DNA from: AC-37 sp036389835
GTDB lineage: Bacteria; Actinomycetota; Thermoleophilia; Solirubrobacterales; Thermoleophilaceae
NCBI GenBank assembly: GCA_036389835.1
Contig: DASVWC010000029.1
Coordinates: 124,001-188,000, forward strand
Reading direction: 5' to 3'
Length of the DNA: 64,000 nt
The notes below the pieces were generated by a model. It worked only from the letters and a program-made list of their open reading frames with translations. It did not search any database and was not told the DNA's origin. Positions within the stretch are counted from its first letter, which is position 1. Each line of letters opens with the position of its first letter. Positions 8,748 to 16,993 of the stretch are shown piece after piece. A program made the position numbers and the translations under genes.

Positions 8748-10091
8748 TCAGGCCCGCGCGGCGGCGGCCAGCGGCTCGGCGCGCGGCGCGAGCCGCTCCT
8801 CGAGCACGACCTCGGCGCCGCGCGACGGGGTGATCGTGACGTGCCGCGCGCGCGGCGTCTCCGGGCGCGGGTCGGAGGCGCGCAGCCGCGTGCGCTCGAG
8901 GATCGTGCGGCCGATCGTCCTCATCTCGAGCATCGCGAACGGGGCGCCGATGCAGCGGCGCACTCCACCGCCGAACGGGATCCACGTGTAGGTGCTCGGC
9001 TTGGAGTCGAGGAAGCGCTCGGGCCGGAAGGCGTGCGGCTCCGGGTAGACGTCCTCGCGCAGGTGCATGAGCGCGATCGACGGGATCACGAAGCTCTCGG
9101 CCGGCAGCGTCCAGCCCGAGAGCTCCACGTCGCGCTTCACGCGGCGGATCGTGTCGGTCACGACCGGGCGCGAGCGCAGCGCCTCGGTGACCGTCGCCTC
9201 CATGTAGGAGTCCTCGCCCGCGGACAGCTCCGCGCGCAGCCGCTCCTCCACCTGGGGGTGGCGCAGGACCCGCTCGAACATCCAGGACAGGCCCGTCGCG
9301 GTCGTCTCGTGTCCGGCCGCGATCACCGTCATCAGCTCGTCGCGCAGCTCGTCGCGGGTCATCGGGCTCCCGTCCTCGTGCCGCGCCTGGAGCAGCAGCG
9401 CGAGGATGTCCTCGCGCTCCTCGAGGGCCGGGTCGCGGCGGGCGCGCTCGATCTCGTCGAGGACGAGCTCGTGCATCGCGCCGCGCGCGCGCAGGAAGCG
9501 GGCCCACGGGCTGTAGCGGCCGAGGTTGCGCCGCGCGGCCGGCACCCAGACCACGAGGTTGGCGATCTTGCCGAGCTGCGGCACGCGCTCGTGGTAGAGG
9601 GCGAGCCGCTGCGGGTCCGTCACGCCGAACACCGTGCGCAGGATCACCTCGAGGGCGACCGACTGCATGCGGGGAAGCATCGCGAACGGCGCGCCCACCG
9701 GCCAGCGGTCGACCTCGCGCGCGGCGGCCTGCGCCATCACCTCCGCGTAGCGCTGGATGCGCTCGCCGTGGAAGCGCGGCAGGAGGAGCTTGCGCTCGCG
9801 CATGTGCTCGCCGTCGTCGAGCACGAAGACCGAGTTCGAGCCCATCAGCGGCTCGAGCGGCCCGACGTTGCCCTCGCCGGCGTGGAAGTCCGCGGGGTTG
9901 CCCCTGTAGATGGCCTTGATCCCGTCGGGATCGGCGATGTAGACCGGCCGGCCGAACGTCGGGTAGGGGACCGAGAAGACGTCGCCGTAGCGGCGCCGCA
10001 TGCCCTCGAGGAACGCGAGCGGGTTGCGCGTGTAGCGCATCGCTTGGATCAGTGCGCCGCGCGGGCCAGGCGGTAGCGCAGGGGTGGCCAT
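8748..10091 (-). CDS. Cytochrome P450
   Basis: This is a second P450, 447 residues, transcribed leftward and convergent with the MMPL gene (12 bases apart). Motifs: MATPALPPGPRG at the N terminus, I-helix AGHETTAT (259-266), K-helix EALR (303-306) and heme loop FGGGVRRCIGAPFA with Cys380. The ATG is likely leaderless: a TAGGAT -10 hexamer (10103-10098) lies only 7 bases before it and there is no Shine-Dalgarno sequence. It shares the 143-bp divergent promoter region, including the C-run/G-run motif, with the flavoprotein starting at 10235. It probably acts in tailoring; the substrate is unknown. Confidence 0.93.
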   Translation of the reverse strand: MATPALPPGPRGALIQAMRYTRNPLAFLEGMRRRYGDVFSVPYPTFGRPVYIADPDGIKAIYRGNPADFHAGEGNVGPLEPLMGSNSVFVLDDGEHMRERKLLLPRFHGERIQRYAEVMAQAAAREVDRWPVGAPFAMLPRMQSVALEVILRTVFGVTDPQRLALYHERVPQLGKIANLVVWVPAARRNLGRYSPWARFLRARGAMHELVLDEIERARRDPALEEREDILALLLQARHEDGSPMTRDELRDELMTVIAAGHETTATGLSWMFERVLRHPQVEERLRAELSAGEDSYMEATVTEALRSRPVVTDTIRRVKRDVELSGWTLPAESFVIPSIALMHLREDVYPEPHAFRPERFLDSKPSTYTWIPFGGGVRRCIGAPFAMLEMRTIGRTILERTRLRASDPRPETPRARHVTITPSRGAEVVLEERLAPRAEPLAAAARA

Positions 10092-10097
10092 GCGCCG

Positions 10098-10234
10098 ATC
10101 CTAGGTTTGGCCGGGCGCCGCGTGAGCGGATTCGGCGGAGGCTCCATCGTGTGGGGGGGAAATCGCCGACCCCTGGGGGGAAGCGCTCGGCGGCCGCGCG
10201 GCCGCCCGGGTGGCCGCCACTAGCGTCGCACACG
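10098..10234. promoter_or_regulatory. Divergent promoter region with C-run/G-run motif
   Basis: The region separates the leftward P450 from the rightward flavoprotein. It holds a leftward -10 TAGGAT (10103-10098) and a rightward -10 TAGCGT (10221-10226), which lie 7 and 9 bases from the respective start codons, so both messages look leaderless. In the middle is ACCCCTGGGGGGAA (10169-10182), preceded by a related GGGGGAAATCGC block (about 10155-10166). The same GGGGGAAATCGC string recurs at 18481-18492 upstream of the ligase gene. The motif ends 41 bases before the rightward -10. A binding site for the cluster's response regulator is an inference. Confidence 0.5.
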
Positions 10235-11650
10235 GTGGCGCCTGAGCGATTCGACGTGGTCATCGTGGGAGCCCGCTGCGCGGGCTCGCCGCTCGGCACC
10301 CTGCTCGCGCGCGCGGGACTGAAGGTGGCGGTCGTGGAGAAGGTCACGTTCCCGCGCACGACGCTGTCCTCGCACCTGATGGAGGCCGACGCGCTGTCGT
10401 TTCTGAAGCGGCTCGGCGTGCTCGAGCCGGTGAAGGCGACCGGCGTGCGCTTCATGCACGACGTCGACACGCGGCTCAACGACCTGCGCATCGTCACGCG
10501 CTTCCCGCTGCGCCCGGACGACCTCGGCGGGGCAGCGTTCCTGCGCCGTCACCTGCTCGACTCGATCCTGGCCGACGCCGCGGCCGAGGCGGGCGCCCAC
10601 ATGCGCATGGACACCAAGGTCGTCGCCCTGCTCGAGGACTTCGGGCGCGTGACCGGCGTCCGGGTGGTGCACGACGGCAAGGAGTCGGAGCTGCGCGCGC
10701 CGCTGGTCGTCGGCGCCGACGGGCGCACCTCGACGGTGGCGAAGATCACCGGGGCCCGCCGCTACAACGTGGCGCCGAACGAGCGCAACTACTACTTCAC
10801 CTTCTTCGAGGGCGCCGACCCGGCCAGCGACGACCTGTTCATCTTCCACCGCTGGGCCGACCGGATGGTCTGGGCCGGCGCCGCGGACAGCGGCCTCTAC
10901 CTCGTCGGGGTCTCGCCCGAGGTCCACGAGCGCGACGCCTTCCGGCGCGACACCGAGAGCAACCTGATGGCTCACATGCGTAGCTGCGAGCCGACCCGCG
11001 AGGCGCTCGTGAACGCCAAGCGGGCGACGAAGATCTTCGGCATCCGCCGCTTCGACGGGTACTTCCGCGAGGCGTGCGGCCCCGGTTGGGTGCTGGTCGG
11101 CGACTCCGGCCACTTCAAGGACCCGGCGGCGGGCCGCGGTATCGGCGACGCGTTCATCCAGGTGGAGGCGCTCGCGCCCGCGATCGTCGCGGGCCTCGAC
11201 GGCTCGGGCGAGCCGCTCGACCGGGCGATGAAGCGCTGGGCCACCTGGCGCAACCGCAAGTTCGAGGGCCACTACTGGATGGCAACCACGCTGGGGTGCG
11301 AGGGGGCGATCCCGATGACCGCGCCCGAGGTGATCGAGCGGATGCAGGCGCGCGGCCAGGTCGACGCGTTCTTCGACCTGTTCAGCCACCGCTCGCGCTA
11401 CTACGACGTGCTCACGATCCGCCGCCTCGCGGAGGCGACGGCCCGCCTGCTCGTGGACCGGAGCACCGACCGGCCCGCGCTCGTGAAGGAGACGGCCGCG
11501 CTGCTGGCCCAGGAGGCCCGCCGCCGCTGGATCAACCGCGTGCCCGACTTCGACGAGCCGGAGCCGGCCCGCGCGCCCGCCGAGCCGGCCGAGCACGTCG
11601 ACGAAGCACCCGACCCGGTCCCGCGCGCGGTCGCGGCGGCGGTCGACTAG
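10235..11650 (+). CDS. FAD-dependent oxidoreductase (PHBH/geranylgeranyl-reductase fold)
   Basis: The protein has 471 residues from a GTG start. FAD-binding motifs are present: N-terminal FDVVIVGARCAGSPLG (GxGxxG-like), VVGADGRTSTV in the middle, and VLVGDSGHFKDPAAGRGI, the GD motif that contacts the FAD ribityl chain. This is the layout of aromatic hydroxylases, geranylgeranyl reductases and flavin halogenases. The halogenase WxWxIP motif is not visible. The C terminus (about 445-471) is Ala/Pro/Glu-rich and probably disordered. The GTG is chosen because TAGCGT lies 9 bases upstream, giving a leaderless message; open frame continues further upstream but without motif support. It forms a two-gene operon with the amine oxidase, 5 bases downstream. 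Confidence 0.8.
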   Translation: MAPERFDVVIVGARCAGSPLGTLLARAGLKVAVVEKVTFPRTTLSSHLMEADALSFLKRLGVLEPVKATGVRFMHDVDTRLNDLRIVTRFPLRPDDLGGAAFLRRHLLDSILADAAAEAGAHMRMDTKVVALLEDFGRVTGVRVVHDGKESELRAPLVVGADGRTSTVAKITGARRYNVAPNERNYYFTFFEGADPASDDLFIFHRWADRMVWAGAADSGLYLVGVSPEVHERDAFRRDTESNLMAHMRSCEPTREALVNAKRATKIFGIRRFDGYFREACGPGWVLVGDSGHFKDPAAGRGIGDAFIQVEALAPAIVAGLDGSGEPLDRAMKRWATWRNRKFEGHYWMATTLGCEGAIPMTAPEVIERMQARGQVDAFFDLFSHRSRYYDVLTIRRLAEATARLLVDRSTDRPALVKETAALLAQEARRRWINRVPDFDEPEPARAPAEPAEHVDEAPDPVPRAVAAAVD

Positions 11651-11655
11651 GGACG

Positions 11656-13080
11656 GTGGCGGGCCCGCTCGACTCCGAGCTCCCCGTCCGCTACGCAGCG
11701 GATGCCGGCTCGCTGGAGGCGGACGTGGTGGTGGTCGGCGCCGGGCTCGCCGGCCTCACCGCGGCCCTCGAGCTGAAGCGGGCGGGGCGCTCGGTCGTCC
11801 TGCTCGAGGCGCGCGAGCGAGTCGGCGGACGCCTGCTCGGCCACTCGCTCGGCGACGGCAAGTACGTGGACCTCGGCGGCGAGTACTTCGGCGACAAGAG
11901 CACGGCGATCCAGGAGACGGCGAGGTCGGTCGGCGTCCGCTCGTTCGAGAGCTACGACCAGGGCAAGCGGATCACCTACTACGGCGGGCGCCGCGTGCTG
12001 TACCGGGGCCTCGTCCCGATGGTGAACCCGGCCGTGCTCGCCGACTTCGGCCAGGCGCTCGTGCGGCTCGAGCGGCTCGTGCGCTCCGTGCCGGCGGGGC
12101 GGCCGTGGGACACGCCCCGCGCGCGCGAGTGGGACAGCCAGACGTTCTGGTCGTGGTGCAAGGCCAACATGGCCAGCAAGGGGGCGCGGGCGCTGATGGC
12201 GCTGGGGACGGAGTGCGCCTTCTGCGCCTCGCCGAACGACCTGTCGTTCCTGCACGTCCTCAACTACTCGAAGCTCTCGGGCGGCTTCCTCTACCTGATG
12301 GACGTGCGCGGGGGGATCCAGAAGTACCGCTTCGCCACCGGGACCCAGAGCATCGCGCAGGGGCTCGCGGCGCAGCTCGGCGACCAGCTCTACATGGGCG
12401 CGCCGGTCCGGCAGGTGGAGCAGCGCACCGACTCCGTGCTGGTCGGCGGTCCCGGGTTCACCGCCGAGGCGCGCCGCGTGGTGATCGCGGTGCCGGTCAC
12501 GCTCGCGGGCCGCATCGCCTACGAGCCCGCGCTGCCGGGCTTCGTGGACCAGCTCATGCAGCGGATGCCGGCCGGCGCGGCGATGAAGTGCATCGCCGTC
12601 TACGACGAGCCGTTCTGGCGCCACGATGGGCTGACCGGCCAGGCGACGAGCCTGGACGGCCCGATACGCGTGACCTTCGACACCACGCCGCCCGACGGCA
12701 GCCCCGGGGTGCTCTCGGCGTTCGTCGTGGCGTCGGCGGCGCGCGAGCTCACGCGGCTGCGCCCCGAGGACCGCCGCGAGGCCGTGATCGCCGAGCTCGT
12801 CCGCTTCTTCGGCGAGCGCGCGCGCAACCCGCGCGAGTTCGTCAGCCAGAACTGGATGGACGAGCAGTTCACCCGCGGCTGCTACCACGGCTTCGCGCCG
12901 CCGGGCATCTACACGGTCTACGGCCGCGCCCTGCGCGAGCCGGTCGGCCGCATCCACTGGGCCGGCACCGAGCGAGGCGTGCACCAGATGGGCTCGATGG
13001 GCGGCGCGATCGACTCCGGCCGCCGCGTGGCCCGCGAGATCCTGTCCGAGGTCGAGCGCCCGCTGGCCGCGCTGGCCTAG
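11656..13080 (+). CDS. Flavin-containing amine oxidase
   Basis: The 474-residue protein is a flavin monoamine oxidase-family member. It has the Rossmann motif VVVVGAGLAGLTAALEL (about 24-40), followed by LEARERVGGRL and DLGGEYFG, which is typical of MAO. The C-terminal block IHWAGTERGVHQMGSMGGAI seals the FAD site. Family members oxidise primary or secondary amines to imines/aldehydes, and some act as desaturases or cyclases in natural product pathways. In this cluster an amine is the expected product of the aminotransferase-reductase fusion, so an amine or N-substituted lipid is a plausible substrate. The GTG start lies 5 bases after the preceding stop, so the pair should be co-transcribed. 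Confidence 0.88.
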   Translation: MAGPLDSELPVRYAADAGSLEADVVVVGAGLAGLTAALELKRAGRSVVLLEARERVGGRLLGHSLGDGKYVDLGGEYFGDKSTAIQETARSVGVRSFESYDQGKRITYYGGRRVLYRGLVPMVNPAVLADFGQALVRLERLVRSVPAGRPWDTPRAREWDSQTFWSWCKANMASKGARALMALGTECAFCASPNDLSFLHVLNYSKLSGGFLYLMDVRGGIQKYRFATGTQSIAQGLAAQLGDQLYMGAPVRQVEQRTDSVLVGGPGFTAEARRVVIAVPVTLAGRIAYEPALPGFVDQLMQRMPAGAAMKCIAVYDEPFWRHDGLTGQATSLDGPIRVTFDTTPPDGSPGVLSAFVVASAARELTRLRPEDRREAVIAELVRFFGERARNPREFVSQNWMDEQFTRGCYHGFAPPGIYTVYGRALREPVGRIHWAGTERGVHQMGSMGGAIDSGRRVAREILSEVERPLAALA

Positions 13081-13095
13081 GGAGCTTGCAGGGGT

Positions 13096-13134
13096 GGTCG
13101 ACCTAACCCCCCGTATAGGTGGGTTAGGTCGACC
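13096..13134. terminator. Bidirectional hairpin between convergent genes
   Basis: GGTCGACCTAACCC (13096-13109) pairs perfectly with GGGTTAGGTCGACC (13121-13134). Two further C-G pairs beyond one mismatch reduce the loop to GTATA. The hairpin lies just after the amine oxidase stop (13080) and just before the end of the leftward MMPL gene (13160), so it can serve both strands. There is no U-tract, as is common in very GC-rich genomes. The arms contain a SalI-like GTCGAC palindrome, so a protein-binding role is not excluded. Confidence 0.7.
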
Positions 13135-13159
13135 AGGTCGCGGCGAGGAGGCGCTGCTA

Positions 13160-15268
13160 CTAGGGCCGCGAGCTCTCGGAGCCGAGCGCCGGCGGGCGCC
13201 CGCGCCGGCTCAGCCGCGGCAGCCACCAGTTGCGCTCGCCGAGCAGCGACATCGTGGCGGGCACGAGGAAGGTCCTGACGATCGAGATGTCGATCAGGAC
13301 GGCGATGGCCATGCCGAGCCCGAGCTGCTGGAGCGGCTCCATCCTCGACGTCGACTGCGCGAGGAACACCACCGCCATGACGAGGCCCGCGAGCGTGATC
13401 GAGCGCGCGCTCTTGACGAGGCCGCGCCCGATCGACTCGTCGGACGACGCGCCGTCGAGGTGCTCCTCGCGGATGCGCGAGAGCAGGAAGACCTCGTAGT
13501 CGGTGGAGAGCCCGAAGATCACCGCGAAGAGGAACAGCGGGATGAAGTAGGAGAGCTCGCCGGATTCGCCGACCCCGAGCTCGCCGTAGAGGAGCGTGAG
13601 GATCCCGAGCGTGGAGCCGACCGATAGCAGCGTCGTCAGGGCGGCCTTCAGCGGCACGACGATCGACCGGAAGGCCACGAACAGGAGCAGCACCGAGAGC
13701 CCGAGCGCCGCGGCGATCACCCAGGGCGTGCGGGCGTCGAGCCGGTCGATGTTGTCGATCCCGGTGGCGGTGGTGCCGCCGACCGCGGCGGCCAGCGGCC
13801 GCGCGCCGCCCGTGAGGTCGTCGCGGAGGCGGCGGATGGTGGCCTGGGCGGCGGAGCTGTCGGTGGGGTCGCGCAGCGGCGCCAGTACCTGCACCCAGCC
13901 GTCGCCGCCGCGGCGCACCTCGAGCGGCCGCCCGACGCCGGGATCGCGCCGCACCGCCGCGACGAGCCGCTTGCGGTCCGAGCGCGACAGGATCCGGACC
14001 GGCGTGAACGCCCCCGACCCGATCTCCGCCCCGAGCCGCTCGGGCACCGCGCGCACCGGCTCGTCCCTGGGCAGCGCGTCGGCGGTCGGGAATGCGACCT
14101 CGGCTCCGAAGAGCGGCACCGCGAGGGCGAGCAGCAGCGTGGCCGACACGACCGCGACGGGAAGGCGGCGACGCAGCACGAAGGCCGCGATCGCCTTCCA
14201 CAGGCGCGCCGACTCGGCCGCCGCGACCGCGCGTCGGATCGACAGCCGGTCGAGGTGGCGCCCGCCGAGCACGAGCACGCTCGGAACCAGCGTCAGCCCG
14301 CCGGCGACGGCCACGAGCGCCGCGGCGATCGCGCCGTACGCCATCGCCGAGAACACGCCGATCTCGAGGATCACGAGCGAGGCGACCGCGGTGGCCACCG
14401 TCAGCCCGGAGAACGCGATCGCCCGGCCCGTCGTCGCGACCGTCTCGCGCACCGCCCCCGGGATGTCGCCGCCGTTGCCGCGCAGGACCTCGCGGAAGCG
14501 GGTCACGTTGAAGAGCGCGTAGTCGATGCTCAGGCCGAGCCCGAGTGCGAGCGCGGTGTTGGCGGCGAACACGCTGAGGTTCGCCACCAGCGACAGCGCG
14601 AACAGGGCGCCGAAGGTCACGAGCAGGACCAGCCCGGCCATCACGGTCGGGACCGCCGTCGCCACGAGCGAGAGGAACGCGACGAGGATGATCGCCGAGG
14701 TGACCGGGAACGTGATCCGCTCGACCCGGTCGAGGTCCTCGCGCGCCGTCGACGCGTAGCGGTCGTAGGTCGCCGCCTCGCCGACGACCGTCACCTCCGT
14801 CCCGCCGGCCGCGTCCGTCGCCGCCTCGCGGAGGCCCGCCAGCCGCTTCTGGGCCTGTGGCAGCGTGGCCCGCAGGTCGACGCCGATGAGGGCGTCGCCC
14901 CGCACGTAGCGCGGCGGGCCGACCTCGGCCACGCGCGGAGCCCGCTTCACCGCGCGGCGCACGCGCGGCGCCGCCCTGCGCAGCGCGGCCGCGTCCCCGT
15001 CCGGAGCCGTGAGCACGACGCTCACGCGGCTGCGGCTCTCGCCGTAGATGTGGTCGCGAGCGAGGTCGTCCGCCAGCACCGACTGCGACCCGGGCACCGC
15101 CACGCCGCGGTTGGCGAGGCGGTCGTGCAGGACCGCGGCCGCCACGCTCCCGGCCACCGCCAGCAGCGCCCAGACCGCCAGGATCGTGCGCGGGCGCGCG
15201 ACCACCAGGTCGCCGAGCCGCGCGAGCGGCCCGGTACGCGGCCGCCGCTCGGGCAGGTCCGGCTTCAT
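13160..15268 (-). CDS. MMPL/RND-family exporter
   Basis: This 702-residue membrane transporter is the typical-length MMPL type, without the long helical insertion of its two paralogues in this window. The first transmembrane helix is near residue 30. RND signatures are LGLGLSIDYALFNVTRFRE in the first half and FGLSTDYEVFLLSRIREEH in the second, each with the proton-relay Asp. The C terminus ends in Arg/Pro-rich cytoplasmic sequence. The ATG is likely leaderless: TAGTAT (15281-15276) ends 8 bases upstream and no Shine-Dalgarno sequence is seen. It lies downstream of the SnoaL-like gene on the same strand. Export of a lipid-like product, or self-protection, is the expected role. Confidence 0.88.
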   Translation of the reverse strand: MKPDLPERRPRTGPLARLGDLVVARPRTILAVWALLAVAGSVAAAVLHDRLANRGVAVPGSQSVLADDLARDHIYGESRSRVSVVLTAPDGDAAALRRAAPRVRRAVKRAPRVAEVGPPRYVRGDALIGVDLRATLPQAQKRLAGLREAATDAAGGTEVTVVGEAATYDRYASTAREDLDRVERITFPVTSAIILVAFLSLVATAVPTVMAGLVLLVTFGALFALSLVANLSVFAANTALALGLGLSIDYALFNVTRFREVLRGNGGDIPGAVRETVATTGRAIAFSGLTVATAVASLVILEIGVFSAMAYGAIAAALVAVAGGLTLVPSVLVLGGRHLDRLSIRRAVAAAESARLWKAIAAFVLRRRLPVAVVSATLLLALAVPLFGAEVAFPTADALPRDEPVRAVPERLGAEIGSGAFTPVRILSRSDRKRLVAAVRRDPGVGRPLEVRRGGDGWVQVLAPLRDPTDSSAAQATIRRLRDDLTGGARPLAAAVGGTTATGIDNIDRLDARTPWVIAAALGLSVLLLFVAFRSIVVPLKAALTTLLSVGSTLGILTLLYGELGVGESGELSYFIPLFLFAVIFGLSTDYEVFLLSRIREEHLDGASSDESIGRGLVKSARSITLAGLVMAVVFLAQSTSRMEPLQQLGLGMAIAVLIDISIVRTFLVPATMSLLGERNWWLPRLSRRGRPPALGSESSRP

Positions 15269-15305
15269 CCGCTGGATACTACGCGCGCGCTCAAGAAGCG
15301 TGGTG

Positions 15306-15830
15306 CTACTGGGAGGGCCGCACGGGGGATGCGGCCGGCCGCTTGCCGCGCAGCTTCGTCCACACGTTGAACCCGCGCTTCATCAGGCGCTCCGGCAGCG
15401 AGTCCTGGGGCGGCATCATCCCCATCTGGCGGGCGGGCGTGAGCTGGTCGGAGACGACGAAGTTGCTCACGAGCTTCCCGTCGCGCACGACCATGTGGTC
15501 CATCCCGTCGAGCGTGAGCAGCGTGCCCGTGGGCGCCACGCCGGACAGCATCCCGGTGTGATGGCCGGTCAGCCGCCACCTGACGAACACCTCGTCGCCC
15601 TGCTCGGCGATCGTGATGACGTCCATGTGCCAGTCGGCCATCGACGCCCACGACTCCTCGAACCAGGCGGCGACCGCGTCCGGCCCGTGCACGGTGCGGT
15701 CGGGGAAGCGGTGCTTGATCTCGCTCGACCAGTACTCCTTCGCGCTCGCGGCGTCGTGGCGGTTCAGGCAGTCGATCACGCCCCGGATCATCTCCGAGTT
15801 CGTCCGGGCGGGAGCGGTCGTCGGCGTCAC
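15306..15830 (-). CDS. SnoaL-like / ester cyclase family protein
   Basis: This 174-residue protein has the SnoaL/NTF2-like alpha+beta barrel pattern: an N-terminal helix with MIRGVIDCLNRHD, then HGPDAVAAWFEESWASM, then strands DVITIAEQGDEVFVRWRLTG and DHMVVRDGKLV. Family members catalyse aldol cyclisation, hydration or isomerisation, or simply bind small molecules. The last 40 residues are basic and outside the fold. The GTG start overlaps the stop of the upstream split-barrel flavoprotein (GTGA), so the two are coupled. The reaction here is unknown. Confidence 0.72.
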   Translation of the reverse strand: MTPTTAPARTNSEMIRGVIDCLNRHDAASAKEYWSSEIKHRFPDRTVHGPDAVAAWFEESWASMADWHMDVITIAEQGDEVFVRWRLTGHHTGMLSGVAPTGTLLTLDGMDHMVVRDGKLVSNFVVSDQLTPARQMGMMPPQDSLPERLMKRGFNVWTKLRGKRPAASPVRPSQ

Positions 15831-16819
15831 TTGCTGGTCACCTCCGGGAAAACGCCGGCGCGCCGACCCTGGCGAAGCCCTCGCCTGGTCGCGAAGCCGC
15901 TGCCGGCTCGGTGTACGAACCTCGTGGGCGGAAGCCGGTAGCCGGCCTCCGTGTGCGGCGAGTAGAGGAGCCGCCCGCCGGACCGCGGCTCGAGCCAGCC
16001 CGTGTGGACCCGCTGCTCCTGGCCGACCAGGCGATCGGTGAACCAGTGGCCGGTCAGCCCGGCCCGGCGCGCGCCGGGCGGCACGAGGCCCTCGCTCGCG
16101 TCGAGCACGATCCCGTCGGAGTCCGCGGCGCCCACCTGGACCGGCACGGCGGCCGGGTACCCGTCGGCGCCGACCCAGCCGAGCAGCACGTGCGGCAGCC
16201 TTCGCAGCCGCGCGGCGGCGCGCCGGGGATCCACCCGCGGGGCGGTGCCGCGGGCGGGCGGGGGCTGCGGGGCGGGATCCGCGGGAACCGGGTCGCCGTA
16301 GGCGATCGGCCGGCCCTCGCAGGCCGGGTCGGGCCAGACGACGATCCGCTCCACGGTGATCTCGATCCCAACGCGCACCCAGTGGTAGACGTGCATCCAG
16401 CGGCGCCAGATCGGACCCAGCTCGCGCGTCTCGAGGGAGCGCTCCCAGTGCTCGCCGATCGACTCGAGCCAGTCGCGGTCAGGGGTCCACGAGAACGAGG
16501 CGCGGCCCTGGAGCAGCACGTGCTCGGGCCGGGCGCCGCGCCCCCCGCGCGCGTGAAAGGCCAGTGCGACGCGCGGCTCGCGCTGGATCCGCTCGAGCTT
16601 CCGCCACAGGCCGAGGGACGTGGTGACGGTGACCGTGGCGGCGTCGCGGTCGCGCAGCCCGATGTTCGCGATCGGGCTGAGGACGGCGCCGCGCGCCGGG
16701 GTGGCGGTCGCGAGGATCGGGACGAGGTCGGCCGCGAGGACCTCCTCGACCTCGTCGGGCCACCGCGTGCCGGCCTTCGCCCGCCCGGAGCCCCTGGTTG
16801 TCCCCACGTCCGGCGTCAA
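15827..16819 (-). CDS. Pyridoxamine-5'-phosphate-oxidase-like split-barrel protein
   Basis: The encoded protein (330 residues from TTG 16819, or 326 from GTG 16807) begins with an FMN-binding split-barrel domain: VPILATATPARGAVLSPI, VTVTTSLGLW, RVALAFHA and VLLQGRASF. A second barrel-like half follows (about 195-300: LGWVGADGYPAAVPVQV). Such proteins bind FMN, F420 or heme and carry out two-electron redox chemistry. TTG 16819 is preferred because a TCACGC hexamer (16835-16830), 41 bases after the conserved G-run, fits a leaderless promoter; GTG 16807 is the alternative. It is divergent from the DUF3050 gene and coupled to the SnoaL-like gene. Confidence 0.65.
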   Translation of the reverse strand: MTPDVGTTRGSGRAKAGTRWPDEVEEVLAADLVPILATATPARGAVLSPIANIGLRDRDAATVTVTTSLGLWRKLERIQREPRVALAFHARGGRGARPEHVLLQGRASFSWTPDRDWLESIGEHWERSLETRELGPIWRRWMHVYHWVRVGIEITVERIVVWPDPACEGRPIAYGDPVPADPAPQPPPARGTAPRVDPRRAAARLRRLPHVLLGWVGADGYPAAVPVQVGAADSDGIVLDASEGLVPPGARRAGLTGHWFTDRLVGQEQRVHTGWLEPRSGGRLLYSPHTEAGYRLPPTRFVHRAGSGFATRRGLRQGRRAGVFPEVTSK

Positions 16820-16872
16820 CGAGCGGCAAGCGTGATCGGCGCCGGCGCCCGCGCGGCGGCCCGTCCGCCGCG

Positions 16873-16888
16873 AATCCCCCCGCTGGGT
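16873..16888 (-). promoter_or_regulatory. C-run/G-run motif upstream of the split-barrel operon
   Basis: On the minus strand the sequence reads ACCCAGCGGGGGGATT. It matches the motifs at 10169-10182 and 18474-18488, and its G-run ends 41 bases before the presumed -10 (16835). The same spacing (41-43) holds at the other two. It lies in the divergent region shared with the DUF3050-tetR operon, so it could act on both. Confidence 0.45.
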
Positions 16889-16937
16889 GGTTACGCCCGC
16901 CCCCAGGGTCGGATTCGCGCCGGATCGGCTTCGGCAC

Positions 16938-16955
16938 ATACCGACCGGTCTGTAT
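16938..16955. promoter_or_regulatory. TetR-type operator overlapping the -10 of the DUF3050-tetR operon
   Basis: ATACCGACC followed directly by GGTCTGTAT is an 18-bp inverted repeat with one mismatched pair. This is the classic form of TetR-family operators. Its right half overlaps a strong -10, TATAAG (16953-16958), so bound repressor would block RNA polymerase. The nearest regulator is the TetR gene at 17755-18414, second gene of this operon, which suggests autorepression with relief by a pathway ligand. I did not find a second copy elsewhere in the window. Confidence 0.75.
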
Positions 16956-16993
16956 AAGCACGTCAGTCCAACGGCCGACCCCGAGGAGGAGCC

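Noticed and set aside
10235..11650. Flavin-dependent halogenase assignment
   Set aside because: The fold fits, but the halogenase WxWxIP motif is not visible.
13096..13134. tRNA or small RNA gene
   Set aside because: Only one hairpin is formed, with no cloverleaf or anticodon arm; its position between convergent genes fits a terminator.
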